64,000 nt of DNA, taken from positions 1,860,001 through 1,924,000 of the forward strand of contig NZ_CP062008.1 in the NCBI RefSeq assembly GCF_005670685.2. Reading direction: 5' to 3'. A model generated the notes under the pieces. That model worked only from the letters and a program-made list of their open reading frames with translations, did not search any database and was not told the DNA's origin. A program made the translations under genes and the position numbers. The stretch is from Mycolicibacterium mucogenicum DSM 44124 (GTDB taxonomy: Bacteria; Actinomycetota; Actinomycetes; Mycobacteriales; Mycobacteriaceae). Below, piece after piece: positions 9,192 to 19,930 of this stretch (position 1 is the first letter of the stretch; each line of letters opens with the position of its first letter).

Positions 9192-9233
9192 ATTATGAAC
9201 CTCGTCTTAAAGTTTTGTGGAATGTCTACAAAA
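9192..9233 (-). promoter_or_regulatory. fasII promoter with candidate MabR operator
   Basis: An inverted repeat TTTTGT (9213-9218), 9 nt, ACAAAA (9228-9233) lies 66-86 nt upstream of the fabD start. On the minus strand a CATAAT hexamer (plus-strand 9192-9197) is a good -10. The repeat then covers the -35 region, where a regulator would act directly on polymerase. The mabR gene ends 107 nt further upstream. Established knowledge: M. tuberculosis MabR (Rv2242) binds the fasII promoter. The specific site is inferred. Confidence 0.55.
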
Positions 9234-9339
9234 ACGCACGTTATGCAACGTTGGCGAGACCTCGCTGCGATGTGGATCACAATCGTATGTCGCAAGCTAC
9301 CGGTGGGTAGGGTTGCTGTAGCTGTGCTGATCAGGCCAT

Positions 9340-10575
9340 TTACTGATTGGCTTGAGCGGGTGTACGGCTCAATCGGCCCACCGTTGAGGCCACACGGAGC
9401 ACATACGCATCCCTGGGCACCATCGGATCGCGGCCGGTGAAGTCCGCGATCCGGCGCAGCCGGTACCGGACGGTGTTTGGATGAACGAACAATTTGCGGG
9501 CGCACGCTTCTATGGCGCCGCCCGCGTCGAGGTAGGCGTCGAGCGTCTCCGTCAGCGCCGGACCTGCGTCTGCCAGCGGCCGGACGACCTCGAGTTCCAG
9601 GGCCGCGATGGCCGACCGATCCCCGAGCAGTGCACGTTCCGGCAGCAGTTCACGGGCCGGAACCGGCCGGGGCGCACCCGTCCACCCGCTCACCGCATTC
9701 ATCCCCGCGATGGCTTCGGTGGCGCTGTAGTGCGCGGCCGCCAGCGTGGCGGCCGTCGGCCCGATGACCACCGGGGCGTCGGCGAAGACGCCCATCAGCT
9801 CACCCAGGAACCGATCGGTGGGGGAGATCTGTCCGGACACGATGGCCACCAGCCAGGTGCCGTGGACGTCGGACAGCGCGACGCGGCCGTTGCGGGTGAC
9901 GACGTCGTGCACGTCCTCACTGGCCAGATCGGTCCGGTCGGGGCGCGGGTAACCGACCACGACGGTCGCGGGCGCGGTGGCGTCCCAGTTGAGTGCCGCG
10001 GCCTGCGACTGCAGGCCGGGCCCCACGTCGCCGCGCACGACGGCGTCGACGACGTTGGCCTCCATCCGGGTGTCCCAGGCGCCGCGGGCCTCGGCCTGGT
10101 CGGCGTACGCGCTGGCGGCGGCGAAGGCCAGGTCGCGGCTGTAGCGCAGGATGCCGGCGGTCAGTGCCGTCAACTGTTCCTCGGTGCGGGCCAGCAGCGG
10201 CACCACTTCCTCGAAGAACTCCATGGTGGTCCGCACCATCTCCACCGACTGCCGCAGCGCGATGCGTCGCCGCAGGTCCTGGGGCACGACCTCGAAGGCC
10301 TCCGCGGTGTAGCTGACGTCGCTGTTGGGGTCGCGCATCCACTCGACGAAGTTGACGACCGCGGTCTGCACCACCAGATGCACGCTGGCCCGCTGCGAGG
10401 CCTCCAGTTCGGCGAAGAATGGCAGCCGTTCTTCGAGGGCGTGCACGGCCTGCGTCGCCAACGTGCCGGAGTACTGCTTGAGGCGACGCAGCACCGTCTC
10501 TGGGACGTTCTCGAGCACTTCGAGTGTCGACTTGGGCGGCACGAACCGCTTGCCGCTGGTCGCGTTGTCGGGCAT
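9340..10575 (-). CDS. mabR: PucR-family regulator MabR
   Basis: This 411-aa regulator has a C-terminal PucR-type HTH (about 355-400, HPNTVRYRLRRIADFTG). An N-terminal alpha-helical sensing domain precedes it, with a GGDEF-like/CdaR middle region. It sits between aceE and fabD exactly as Rv2242 (MabR), the regulator of mycolic-acid fasII genes in mycobacteria, sits in M. tuberculosis. No ribosome-binding site is evident before ATG 10575. A 19-bp hairpin separates it from aceE, so it is probably transcribed on its own or by read-through. Acyl-CoA sensing is reported for MabR; nothing here tests it. Confidence 0.93.
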   Translation of the reverse strand: MPDNATSGKRFVPPKSTLEVLENVPETVLRRLKQYSGTLATQAVHALEERLPFFAELEASQRASVHLVVQTAVVNFVEWMRDPNSDVSYTAEAFEVVPQDLRRRIALRQSVEMVRTTMEFFEEVVPLLARTEEQLTALTAGILRYSRDLAFAAASAYADQAEARGAWDTRMEANVVDAVVRGDVGPGLQSQAAALNWDATAPATVVVGYPRPDRTDLASEDVHDVVTRNGRVALSDVHGTWLVAIVSGQISPTDRFLGELMGVFADAPVVIGPTAATLAAAHYSATEAIAGMNAVSGWTGAPRPVPARELLPERALLGDRSAIAALELEVVRPLADAGPALTETLDAYLDAGGAIEACARKLFVHPNTVRYRLRRIADFTGRDPMVPRDAYVLRVASTVGRLSRTPAQANQ

Positions 10576-10622
10576 GACTAAAAGCTACGCCTGATTTCTG
10601 GAGACTTCTGCCAATCCGGCCG

Positions 10623-10663
10623 CGCTGAGATGACGGTTTCTGACAGAAACCGTCATCTCAGCG
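10623..10663 (-). terminator. Perfect 19-bp hairpin after aceE
   Basis: The left arm (10623-10641, beginning CGCTGAGATGACGG) and its exact complement (10645-10663) are separated by a 3-nt loop. The hairpin starts 10 nt beyond the aceE stop and lies 48 nt before the mabR start. No U-tract follows, as is common for mycobacterial terminators. Confidence 0.75.
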
Positions 10664-10673
10664 TGCGCGGGCT

Positions 10674-13469
<2,796 letters not shown>

Positions 13470-13618
13470 CTGCCACTCCTTGGTATGCGATTTTGGGGAT
13501 GCTTTTGGCACTGCCCATGGTCCCCCCATCGTTCCGCAGATTAGGCGTTGGGGTGGGCTACCGGCGAGTACGCGTTCGGATGCCTGTGATTGGCGCATCC
13601 ACCCTGTACGGTCAGCTG

Positions 13619-14161
13619 ATGATGACCAGCGCGGCTAGTGTGTCGCGGCTTCGCGCAGCCGCTTTGGTATCCGGAGGCGTGGCGGTATCCGCCATGGTGA
13701 TCGTCGGCTGCAGTAAGTCCGTCGAAGGAAGTTCCACGGTCGACCAGCCCGGCGCCGCGGCGTACCGCACGTCGGTGTCGCTGTCCGCGGCAGCGTCGGC
13801 CAGTTCCAGTTCGTCGAGCGCCTCCAAGGCGGCGACGGAGGCCGCGTGCCAGACGTTCGTCGACACCGGCAAACCGGCGATGCAGGCGGTCAATGCCTAC
13901 GTCGACGCCGAGAACGCCGGTGGCACCGACGCCGCCAAGCTGCAGGCCGCGGTCGACGCGCTCCACCACGCCGCGGACGCGGTGACCAAGAGCGCCACGA
14001 CCGTGCAGTCCGACACCCTCAAGGCGGCGCTCGCCGGCTGGTCGGCGGCGGCCCAGTCGCTGGCCACGGCGATCAGCACCAACGCGTCGACCTCTGATTT
14101 CAATGCGGCGGTCGACTCGTTCAATAACGCCAAGTCGGCCACCGAGACCGCATGCGGGTAG
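13619..14161 (+). CDS. Putative lipoprotein, coiled-helix domain
   Basis: This is a 180-aa exported protein of unknown function. The N-terminus has Arg residues, a hydrophobic stretch and the lipobox VIVGC, so it is probably acylated at Cys28. A Ser/Ala-rich linker (about 50-67) leads to a helical domain of alanine-rich amphipathic segments with two Cys, one at each end, that could form a disulfide. ATG 13619 is supported by TACGGT (13607-13612) ending 6 nt upstream, which suggests a leaderless mRNA. It occupies the place of Rv2240c between aceE and the DUF3052 gene. Confidence 0.8.
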   Translation: MMTSAASVSRLRAAALVSGGVAVSAMVIVGCSKSVEGSSTVDQPGAAAYRTSVSLSAAASASSSSSSASKAATEAACQTFVDTGKPAMQAVNAYVDAENAGGTDAAKLQAAVDALHHAADAVTKSATTVQSDTLKAALAGWSAAAQSLATAISTNASTSDFNAAVDSFNNAKSATETACG

Positions 14162-14268
14162 CTGTCGCACATCAAAGATGTGTCTTGCGTCGAATGAATC
14201 GTCGTCGCGTGCGACTATTGGGTTCCACACACACAGACTGCAAACAAGCAGGTTAGAGGAGGACACCG

Positions 14269-14691
14269 GTGGCCGCGGCGGACGCGCCGAACTACGCCCA
14301 GAGACTGGGCATTCACAAAGATCAGATCGTCCAGGAGCTGGGTTGGGACGAGGACACCGACGACGACATCCGCGCTGACATCGAAGATGCGTGCGGCGGA
14401 GAGCTTCTCGACGAGGATTCCGACGAAGTCGTGGACGTCGTACTGCTGTGGTGGCGCGATGACGACGGCGACCTGGTGGACCGTCTGATGGACGCCATCA
14501 CTCCGCTGGCCGACGACGGCGTGATCTGGGTGGTGACTCCGAAGACCGGCAAGGGTGGCCACGTGCAGCCTGCTGAGATCGCCGAGTCGGCGCCCACCGC
14601 CGGACTGGTCGTCACCTCTTCGGCCAACCTCGGGGACTGGATCGCCAGCCGCCTGGTGCAGCCCAAGTCGAAGGCCGCGGGCCGGCACTAG
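14269..14691 (+). CDS. DUF3052 family protein
   Basis: This 140-aa acidic cytosolic protein belongs to the actinobacterial DUF3052 family, the homologue of Rv2239c beside ahpE. The N-terminal half is strongly acidic (DEDTDDDIRADIED, then DEDSDEVVDVV). The C-terminal half has a Rossmann-like GVIWVVTPKTGKGG stretch. The start is GTG 14269 with AGAGGAGG 6 nt upstream. No catalytic motif is recognised and no function is assigned. Synteny with ahpE is conserved in mycobacteria. Confidence 0.9.
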   Translation: MAAADAPNYAQRLGIHKDQIVQELGWDEDTDDDIRADIEDACGGELLDEDSDEVVDVVLLWWRDDDGDLVDRLMDAITPLADDGVIWVVTPKTGKGGHVQPAEIAESAPTAGLVVTSSANLGDWIASRLVQPKSKAAGRH

Positions 14692-14857
14692 TGGTGGTCG
14701 GTGCCCTGGCGCCGCGGTCTCGTACGTCCGAGGTGCCCGGCTCTGTGCGACGTTCGCGGGACGCTGTCAGTTTGTGGGCCACTGTCGCCGCGACTGTAAC
14801 CACACGGCGGAAAAGCGGCCTGGTTTCCGCCACCACGTTGCATTCGCGGGTTGAGTC

Positions 14858-15313
14858 ATGATCGAGGTCGGATCCGTCGCGCCGGACTTCACTCTCAAGG
14901 ACCAGCACGGTCGCGCCGTGACGCTGTCGGCGTTGCGCGGCCGGAACGTGCTGCTGGTGTTCTTCCCGCTGGCGTTCACCCCGGTGTGTGCGGGGGAGCT
15001 CGGCGAGATTCAGGAAAACCTGGCCCGGTACCGCAGTGATTCGGTGGAGACGCTGACCATCTCGGTCGGGCCGCCGGCCACCCACAAGGTGTGGGCCCGG
15101 GAATCGGGTTTCGAGTTCCCGATCCTGTGCGACTTCTGGCCGCACGGCGCGGTGTCCCAGCTGTACGGGGTTTTCAACGAGGTTTCGGGCTACCCGGACC
15201 GGGGCACATTCCTGGTCGATCGGGAGGGCGTTGTGCGGTTCGCGGAGTGCACATCGCCGGGCGAGGCGCGGGACCAGCAGGTCTGGGTCGACGCCCTGGC
15301 GGCCTTGGACTGA
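14858..15313 (+). CDS. ahpE: One-cysteine peroxiredoxin AhpE
   Basis: This 151-aa thioredoxin-fold peroxidase reduces peroxides and peroxynitrite. The peroxidatic cysteine is Cys44 in FFPLAFTPVCAGEL, with Thr41 and Pro37 of the PxxxTxxC active site. The only other Cys residues (in the CDFW and ECTSPG segments) do not form a standard 2-Cys resolving pair, consistent with the AhpE group that uses mycothiol/mycoredoxin for recycling. Length and position next to DUF3052 and tRNA-Val match M. tuberculosis Rv2238c (153 aa). A 166-nt leader separates it from the upstream gene, so it may have its own promoter. Confidence 0.95.
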   Translation: MIEVGSVAPDFTLKDQHGRAVTLSALRGRNVLLVFFPLAFTPVCAGELGEIQENLARYRSDSVETLTISVGPPATHKVWARESGFEFPILCDFWPHGAVSQLYGVFNEVSGYPDRGTFLVDREGVVRFAECTSPGEARDQQVWVDALAALD

Positions 15314-15354
15314 TTTTCCCTGACCCGCCATCGGCGTGTAGCGTGCCCGGGGCG

Positions 15355-15429
15355 GGGCGCGTAGCTCAGTGGTAGAGCTCTGGTTTTACACACCAGCGGT
15401 CGGCGGTTCGATACCGTCCGCGCCCACCA
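15355..15429 (+). tRNA. tRNA-Val (anticodon TAC)
   Basis: A full cloverleaf can be folded. The acceptor stem is GGGCGCG/CGCGCCC and the D-arm GCTC...GAGC. The anticodon stem is CTGGT/ACCAG around loop TTTACAC, giving anticodon TAC. The T-arm loop is TTCGATA. The CCA end is encoded at 15427-15429. It lies 41 nt after ahpE and marks the left border of the first accessory stretch. Confidence 0.95.
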
Positions 15430-15451
15430 AAAATCCCCAGGTAGCGGCTTA

Positions 15452-16165
15452 CTAGTCGACCGGGCTCATATCGTCGGCACTCCACCGCACTGCCGTGACA
15501 GCAGGCGCCTTGATGACGTCGGCCAGGGCGGCCTCGATGCGGTGGTCGTCGCGTTCGTCGGCGATGACGGTGGCGGTGATGCGGACGCCCTCGTCGTCGG
15601 GCAGGTCGACGGCCGAGATGGAGCGCACCGTGAGGTTGGGGTGCGAGATGGCATCGAAGATCAGGCTGCGGATGTGGAGCTCGGCGCTCGTGGCGCACCG
15701 CACCTCGAACCGGTATTCGGCAGAGGACTCTTCGGCGCCGGGCCGGCGGTGCCGGTCCAGCGTGCGGCCGACCGGCCGCAGGAAGATGTTGGCGGCGATG
15801 ACGGCGCAGCTGCCGATCACGGCGGGCAGCATCAGCCCACCGCCGGCCAGGGCGCCGATGGCGGCGGAGGCCCACAAGGTGGCCGCGGTGTTGAGCCCCG
15901 AGATCGTGGCACCCTGCTGCATGATCACGCCGGCTCCGAGGAAGCCGATGCCGGACGCGACCTGGGCGGCGACACGGGTTGGGTCGGCGTGTTCGCCCGC
16001 GAAGGTGTAGCCGCCCATGATCACGAACAGCGCGGAGCCGAGGCTCACCAGCGCGGTGGTGCGCAACCCGGCGTTGCGGGACCGCCACTGGCGTTCCAGC
16101 CCGATCGCCGCGCCCAGCCCCAGGCCGGCGCCGATCCGCAGCGCGATATCCAGTGTGTCGATCAC
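15452..16165 (-). CDS. MgtC/SapB-family membrane protein
   Basis: This 237-aa protein has four or five N-terminal membrane helices (about residues 5-130) carrying the MgtC hallmarks GLERQWRSRNAGLRT and GIGFLGAGVIMQ. A soluble ACT-like C-terminal domain (about 150-230) follows. MgtC proteins support survival in low Mg2+ and in macrophages and modulate the F-type ATPase; the exact role here is unknown. The frame runs 212 codons further upstream as Pro/Arg-rich shadow sequence. GTG 16165 is chosen because AGGAG lies about 6 nt before it and the first helix begins there. It is convergent with tRNA-Val. Confidence 0.88.
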   Translation of the reverse strand: MIDTLDIALRIGAGLGLGAAIGLERQWRSRNAGLRTTALVSLGSALFVIMGGYTFAGEHADPTRVAAQVASGIGFLGAGVIMQQGATISGLNTAATLWASAAIGALAGGGLMLPAVIGSCAVIAANIFLRPVGRTLDRHRRPGAEESSAEYRFEVRCATSAELHIRSLIFDAISHPNLTVRSISAVDLPDDEGVRITATVIADERDDHRIEAALADVIKAPAVTAVRWSADDMSPVD

Positions 16166-16260
16166 CTTGTGCTCCTGTTGCTTTCGTGCTCCGGGGCGCG
16201 CTCTCGGCGCGTCCACGTCTGCGACGGCAGTAGGGGCGGATGGTAGGGACAGCGTGCAAA

Positions 16261-16299
16261 CCCAAGGTGAACGGCAGTCTTCCCGCCGTTCACCTTGGG
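16261..16299 (-). terminator. Perfect 15-bp hairpin
   Basis: CCCAAGGTGAACGGC (16261-16275) pairs with its exact complement (16285-16299) across a 9-nt loop. It lies 78 nt beyond the stop of the secreted-protein gene and 95 nt before the MgtC start, so it most likely ends the former transcript. Confidence 0.6.
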
Positions 16300-16376
16300 A
16301 CGTGGATATCGTTGAAGCAGTGCGCTTTTCGCGATGCTGCGGTCGCCTGTGAATTACCTCCCACTGTGCTGGGACC

Positions 16377-17483
16377 TCAGGCGGCGGCCTGCGGCGTCGA
16401 CTCGGCCTTCTTGGCCTGTGTCTTCTTGCCGGACTTCGACTTCGGCTTCTTCTGGGTGGTCTGCTTCTCGGCCTTGCTACCGGTGTCCGACGTACCCGAG
16501 CCGGCGCTCGTGTTGGTTGCCGCCCCGGTCGTGTCGGGTTTGGTGTCGGGCTTGGTACCGGAGTCGGTGTCGTGGTTCGCCGTCGAGAGAGTGTCGGGCG
16601 CCGTCGAATCTTTGGTGTCTGTCGGGTCTTTGGTGTCCGTCGGCGTGGTCGTCGTGGGCTTGGCTGCCGTCGGCACGAGTTTGACCGTGGGCTTGACCTT
16701 CGTCGCGGTGATCTTGGGGATGGCGGTGGCCTCGACTCCGGATGCCGGCGTGGGAGTGGTGGCCGCGATCGGTGCCGGCTGCGTCGCCAGCGCGTTGGCA
16801 ATGGTGTTCTGCGCGAAGGCGATTCCGTCGATGACCTTGCCGGCGCCGGTGTTGAGGCCCTGGATGACGAGCTTGACGCCGTCGGTGATGGCCTTGGCGA
16901 GATTGCCGAGGTTGATGGGCAGTAGCGCCGCCACGACGTTCTGGCCGGCGATGATCGCCGAGGTCGCGACGTCGTTGAACCCGCCGAGCAGACCGGCGCC
17001 GAGTCCGATGAGCGCGGCGGGCACGGCCGCTTGCAATGCCTGCTGGACGGCCAGTTGGCGCTGGTTGCGTTCGATGACGGAGACCAGGATCGGGCCGCCG
17101 ATGACGGTCACCGCGCCGATCACCCCCGCTTCGACGGTGCCGAGGGCGCCCACGAGGTCCCGGGCCAGGATCTGCTGGGCCACGGTGACCACGAGTCCCG
17201 GGATGGCGCTGATGGTCTGCCCGACGCCCTGGCCGGCTTTGGCCAGACCGACACCGATGGTCAGGGCATCGTCGACCTGATTCTTCACCCACTGCCTGAA
17301 GGCAGGGAACTCCAGGATGTCGGCGATGGTCGCGGTCAGTTGGATATCCGGCATCTGGACGCTGTGGACGACCGGTGCAGGCAGGGCCCGCAACACCGGT
17401 GGCGGGGGACTGGCGACGATGACGCCCGCGGCCATGACAGCGGCGGCGGTGGGCAGGCTCAGACGGGCGGTGAGTGTATGCAT
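16377..17483 (-). CDS. Secreted low-complexity mycobacterial protein
   Basis: This is a 368-aa protein of unknown function. ATG 17483 has AGGAG 7 nt upstream and starts a signal-like N-terminus (MHTLTARLSLP followed by an Ala/Val-rich core to about residue 26). The middle (about 45-240) is hydrophobic and Gly/Ala/Val-rich with amphipathic segments such as GLGAGLLGGFND. The last 120 residues are Thr/Pro/Asp-rich (with repeated TDTKDP/TDTKDS) and end in a Lys/Ser-rich tail (KKPKSKSGKKTQAKK). This layout is common among mycobacterial envelope proteins of the PE/PPE-unrelated type. Binding to nucleic acid or anionic polymer by the tail is conceivable but unproven. Confidence 0.75.
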   Translation of the reverse strand: MHTLTARLSLPTAAAVMAAGVIVASPPPPVLRALPAPVVHSVQMPDIQLTATIADILEFPAFRQWVKNQVDDALTIGVGLAKAGQGVGQTISAIPGLVVTVAQQILARDLVGALGTVEAGVIGAVTVIGGPILVSVIERNQRQLAVQQALQAAVPAALIGLGAGLLGGFNDVATSAIIAGQNVVAALLPINLGNLAKAITDGVKLVIQGLNTGAGKVIDGIAFAQNTIANALATQPAPIAATTPTPASGVEATAIPKITATKVKPTVKLVPTAAKPTTTTPTDTKDPTDTKDSTAPDTLSTANHDTDSGTKPDTKPDTTGAATNTSAGSGTSDTGSKAEKQTTQKKPKSKSGKKTQAKKAESTPQAAA

Positions 17484-17585
17484 GTGAAAGCTCCTGACCG
17501 AGGGGGAACTCAAGCAATATTGACGGTAGCGACAAATTTGCCTCGGGGTGGAGCTATCGCAATGTTTTTGCCCGGTCGGGCCCGG

Positions 17586-18788
17586 CTAGTGCTGCGGCCG
17601 GTGCTCGTCGGGGTGGAAACTGCCCGGTGCCATTTTCGGAGCCTCGGGTTCGGCCGACAGCGTGCGGCGTAGGCGTTGGCCCAATTCGTGGTTCTGCACG
17701 GGTTTGCCGACGTGCGGGGCGAGCGCGCGGGCAACGGCCTGTAGTGCGGGTTCCCGAGGCGGGATGGGAAAGAAGTGGTCGCCGATGACCAGCCAACCGT
17801 TTCCGCCGGCGGCAGCGCCACCGATGAGCTTGCCGACCAGATCGGGAAGGTCGAAACCTCCGGCCGGTACGTGCAGCTGCGCGATCACCGACACGGTGTT
17901 GTTGTACTGGTTGGTGACGTAGATCCGGGATCCGTCGTGCGAAACAGCAATGGCCCCAGCGTAATTGCCGATATTGACGGTGTCTGTCACGGACATCGCG
18001 GCGGTGTCGATCCGGTTGATGTCGCCCGTCAGCTGGGTGGCGAATACCGCCGAGCCGTCGGGCGCGACGGCGATGTCGGTGACCTCCTTGCCGAGCGGGA
18101 AGGTGACGCCGCCGATGATCGCGCCGGTGGCGGCGTCCACCGCGGTCACCGAGCTGGTGGTGACGCCGAACTCGACCGCGCCCATCACGTAGATGCGACT
18201 GCTGTCGGGGCTGACGACGAGTCCGGCGGCAGGCTTGCCGACGGAAATGGTGCCCGCGACGCTGTGGCTGGTGGTGTCGATGACCGCTAGCGCGTCCGCG
18301 CCGTAGCCCGCCACGTAGAGCCGGGCGCCGTTGGGGCTGACGGCCAGGTAGTACGCCTCGTCGACCTTGATGCTTCCGGTCACCGTATTGGTGGCGGCGT
18401 TGATCAGCATGACCTTCGGGTCGGCAGTGCCGTTGATATCCCCGCCCGACGCGAGGTAGATCGTCGAGCCGTCGGGGTGAATGGCCACGTTGCCGGCCCA
18501 GCCGGATGGAACCACGGCCACAACCGATTTGGTGTTGACGTCCATCACCGACAGCCCGCCGAAGTTGTTGCAGTACAGCCGCGTACCGTCCGGATGCACA
18601 ACCAATTGCTGCGCGCCCGGCAAACCGACGCCTGGTCCGATGCTGTCGACCACGGTGTTGGTCGCGGTGGCGATCACGGAGACCGTCGGGCTATTGCTGT
18701 TCCCGACGTAGATCCGGTCGCCGGCCGGGCTCGCCGCCGCGGCCGTCGGTCCGCCGCTCTCCAGGATCGTTGCGATGACTGCGAGCAT
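17586..18788 (-). CDS. Seven-bladed YVTN beta-propeller protein
   Basis: This 400-aa protein carries seven repeats of the type G-x-R-(I/L)-Y-V followed by a valine-rich strand and a T-x-x-V turn: GDRIYVGN, GTRLYCNN, GSTIYLAS, GARLYVAG, SSRIYVMG, GSAVFATQ and GSRIYVTN. The opening MLAVIATILESGG resembles the outer strand of a blade and could close the ring with the last repeat. No clear signal peptide is seen. A 90-residue C-terminal extension after the propeller ends in a His/Pro-rich tail. ATG 18788 has GGAG 8 nt upstream. It lies 18 nt after the L7/L12-like gene, so it is probably the tail of that operon. A binding or scaffold role is likely. Confidence 0.85.
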   Translation of the reverse strand: MLAVIATILESGGPTAAAASPAGDRIYVGNSNSPTVSVIATATNTVVDSIGPGVGLPGAQQLVVHPDGTRLYCNNFGGLSVMDVNTKSVVAVVPSGWAGNVAIHPDGSTIYLASGGDINGTADPKVMLINAATNTVTGSIKVDEAYYLAVSPNGARLYVAGYGADALAVIDTTSHSVAGTISVGKPAAGLVVSPDSSRIYVMGAVEFGVTTSSVTAVDAATGAIIGGVTFPLGKEVTDIAVAPDGSAVFATQLTGDINRIDTAAMSVTDTVNIGNYAGAIAVSHDGSRIYVTNQYNNTVSVIAQLHVPAGGFDLPDLVGKLIGGAAAGGNGWLVIGDHFFPIPPREPALQAVARALAPHVGKPVQNHELGQRLRRTLSAEPEAPKMAPGSFHPDEHRPQH

Positions 18789-18806
18789 GACGAAAGCTCC
18801 CTTGGT

Positions 18807-19040
18807 CTAAAGGGATTCGATAACCCGGGTCGCGGTGGGCAGGTCGACTCCGGCCTCATCGCGGTATGCCTTGACGGCCGCGATCTTGTTGCCGGAGGCC
18901 AGTAGTTCGAGCACGCGGTTCGACACCTGCGTTTGCGCCATCGAACGCACATCGGGCAGCGGGATGCCGGTCTGCGCGTAGAGATGTCGGACCAATTGCT
19001 CCAGCGCGCCGAGCCGCTCGTAGATATCGTTCGTCGTCAC
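18807..19040 (-). CDS. Small protein with ribosomal L7/L12 C-terminal-like motif
   Basis: This 77-aa protein reads from GTG 19040. The N-terminal 30 residues are helical (NDIYERLGALEQLVRHLY). The C-terminal half (about 47-77, ASGNKIAAVKAYRDEAG then LPTATRVIESL) resembles the L7/L12 C-terminal domain pattern of G-K-K-I-x-x-I-K-x-Y-R. It is too short to be the ribosomal stalk protein itself. The role is unknown. It lies 46 nt after the CMD-fold gene and 18 nt before the YVTN gene, so it probably shares their transcript. Confidence 0.7.
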   Translation of the reverse strand: MTTNDIYERLGALEQLVRHLYAQTGIPLPDVRSMAQTQVSNRVLELLASGNKIAAVKAYRDEAGVDLPTATRVIESL

Positions 19041-19086
19041 GTCGCCAGTGTGGCACCTATGCGCCGGCTGTGGGCCGAAAGCGCCA

Positions 19087-19914
19087 TCAGGTATCGGATG
19101 ACTGCGGGGCGCCGTCGGCCTCAGCCGCCCACTCCTGCGTGACGCGCCGTTTCTGCTCGGCGGCAACCTGGCTCAGATGTGCAGCTTTGGGCCATCCGCA
19201 GTGCGCGGCGAATTGCAGTATCAGTTCGTCCATCTCGTCGAACGACACGTCGTGGCTCTTCAAGGCGGCGTAGACGTGGCTGACGATCGGAAACGGCGCG
19301 TCCTGGAACGCCACACAGGCCACGGTGATCAGGCGCCGTTCCTTTCTCTCCAGCCCGGGCCGCAGCCACATTTCGCCGAACACGAAGTTCAGGATGCCCG
19401 CGCCTTGGAACGGGTTGTCCTGGTCGGGCGCGAACGGCAGACAGTTGATGTCCTTGAAGCACGCCGCGCCGACGGCCAGCCGTTCGTCGGGGTCACTGGG
19501 AGTAGCGAGTGGCAACAGCGGTTCGGGATCGGGGACCGGCAGGCCGCGCTCCTGATGGATGCGGTTCCACTCCTGGTCGACGATCATGTTGAAGCGCGAA
19601 GCCTTCGGCCAGCCCGCGTAGACGGCGAAATGCAGGACGGTTTCCCGGATCTCGACGATCGTGAGGTCACCACTGTTCAGAGCGGCGTACACGTGGGCGC
19701 GCAACGGGTCTTCGGCATCGGCGTCCGCGACACAGGGAAGGGTGATGAAACGCCGCTCGCGCCGGGTCAGGCCCGGGCGCTGCCACACGTCGGCGAAGAC
19801 GAAATCCAGTAGAGAGTCGTCCACCGGTGTGGATTCCGGTGGCGCGGCGACCGTCATGACGTCGGCGTACGCCGACTTGCCGCGTTCGGAGCGTTCGGTA
19901 CCGAGCCCTGTCAT
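19087..19914 (-). CDS. Tandem carboxymuconolactone-decarboxylase-fold protein
   Basis: This 275-aa protein has two CMD-like domains (about residues 35-120 and 165-255). Each shows the pattern RPGL-x-R-x-ERR-(F/L)IT, HVYAALxSxD and GWPKA. The AhpD CxxC redox pair is absent, so this belongs to the gamma-CMD branch and not the alkylhydroperoxidase branch. The enzymatic role is not assigned. ATG 19914 has AAAGGA 5 nt upstream. It lies 16 nt after the SDR gene in the P450-ALDH-SDR-SDR operon and may act on the same metabolite, for example in ring or lactone processing; that is inference. Confidence 0.85.
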   Translation of the reverse strand: MTGLGTERSERGKSAYADVMTVAAPPESTPVDDSLLDFVFADVWQRPGLTRRERRFITLPCVADADAEDPLRAHVYAALNSGDLTIVEIRETVLHFAVYAGWPKASRFNMIVDQEWNRIHQERGLPVPDPEPLLPLATPSDPDERLAVGAACFKDINCLPFAPDQDNPFQGAGILNFVFGEMWLRPGLERKERRLITVACVAFQDAPFPIVSHVYAALKSHDVSFDEMDELILQFAAHCGWPKAAHLSQVAAEQKRRVTQEWAAEADGAPQSSDT

Positions 19915-19930
19915 TGTCGTCCTTTCTGAC

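Noticed and set aside
14168..14182. CACATC-AAA-GATGTG hairpin after the lipoprotein gene as a terminator.
   Set aside because: The stem is only 6 bp and has no U-tract; too weak to list beside the perfect 14-19-bp hairpins.
15355..15429. tRNA-Val as a phage or island attachment site.
   Set aside because: No integrase, excisionase or duplicated tRNA 3' end was seen in the window, so only a tRNA-adjacent accessory stretch is claimed.
16166..16801. The 212-codon N-terminal extension of the MgtC frame.
   Set aside because: It is Pro/Arg/Ser-rich shadow sequence over the secreted-protein gene. A ribosome-binding site and the first membrane helix mark GTG 16165 instead.
18807..19040. A ribosomal protein L7/L12 gene.
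   Set aside because: It has only the C-terminal-like motif, lacks the dimerisation domain and hinge, and is not near rplJ or rpoB.
19087..19914. AhpD-type alkylhydroperoxidase.
   Set aside because: Neither CMD-like domain carries the CxxC redox pair of AhpD.
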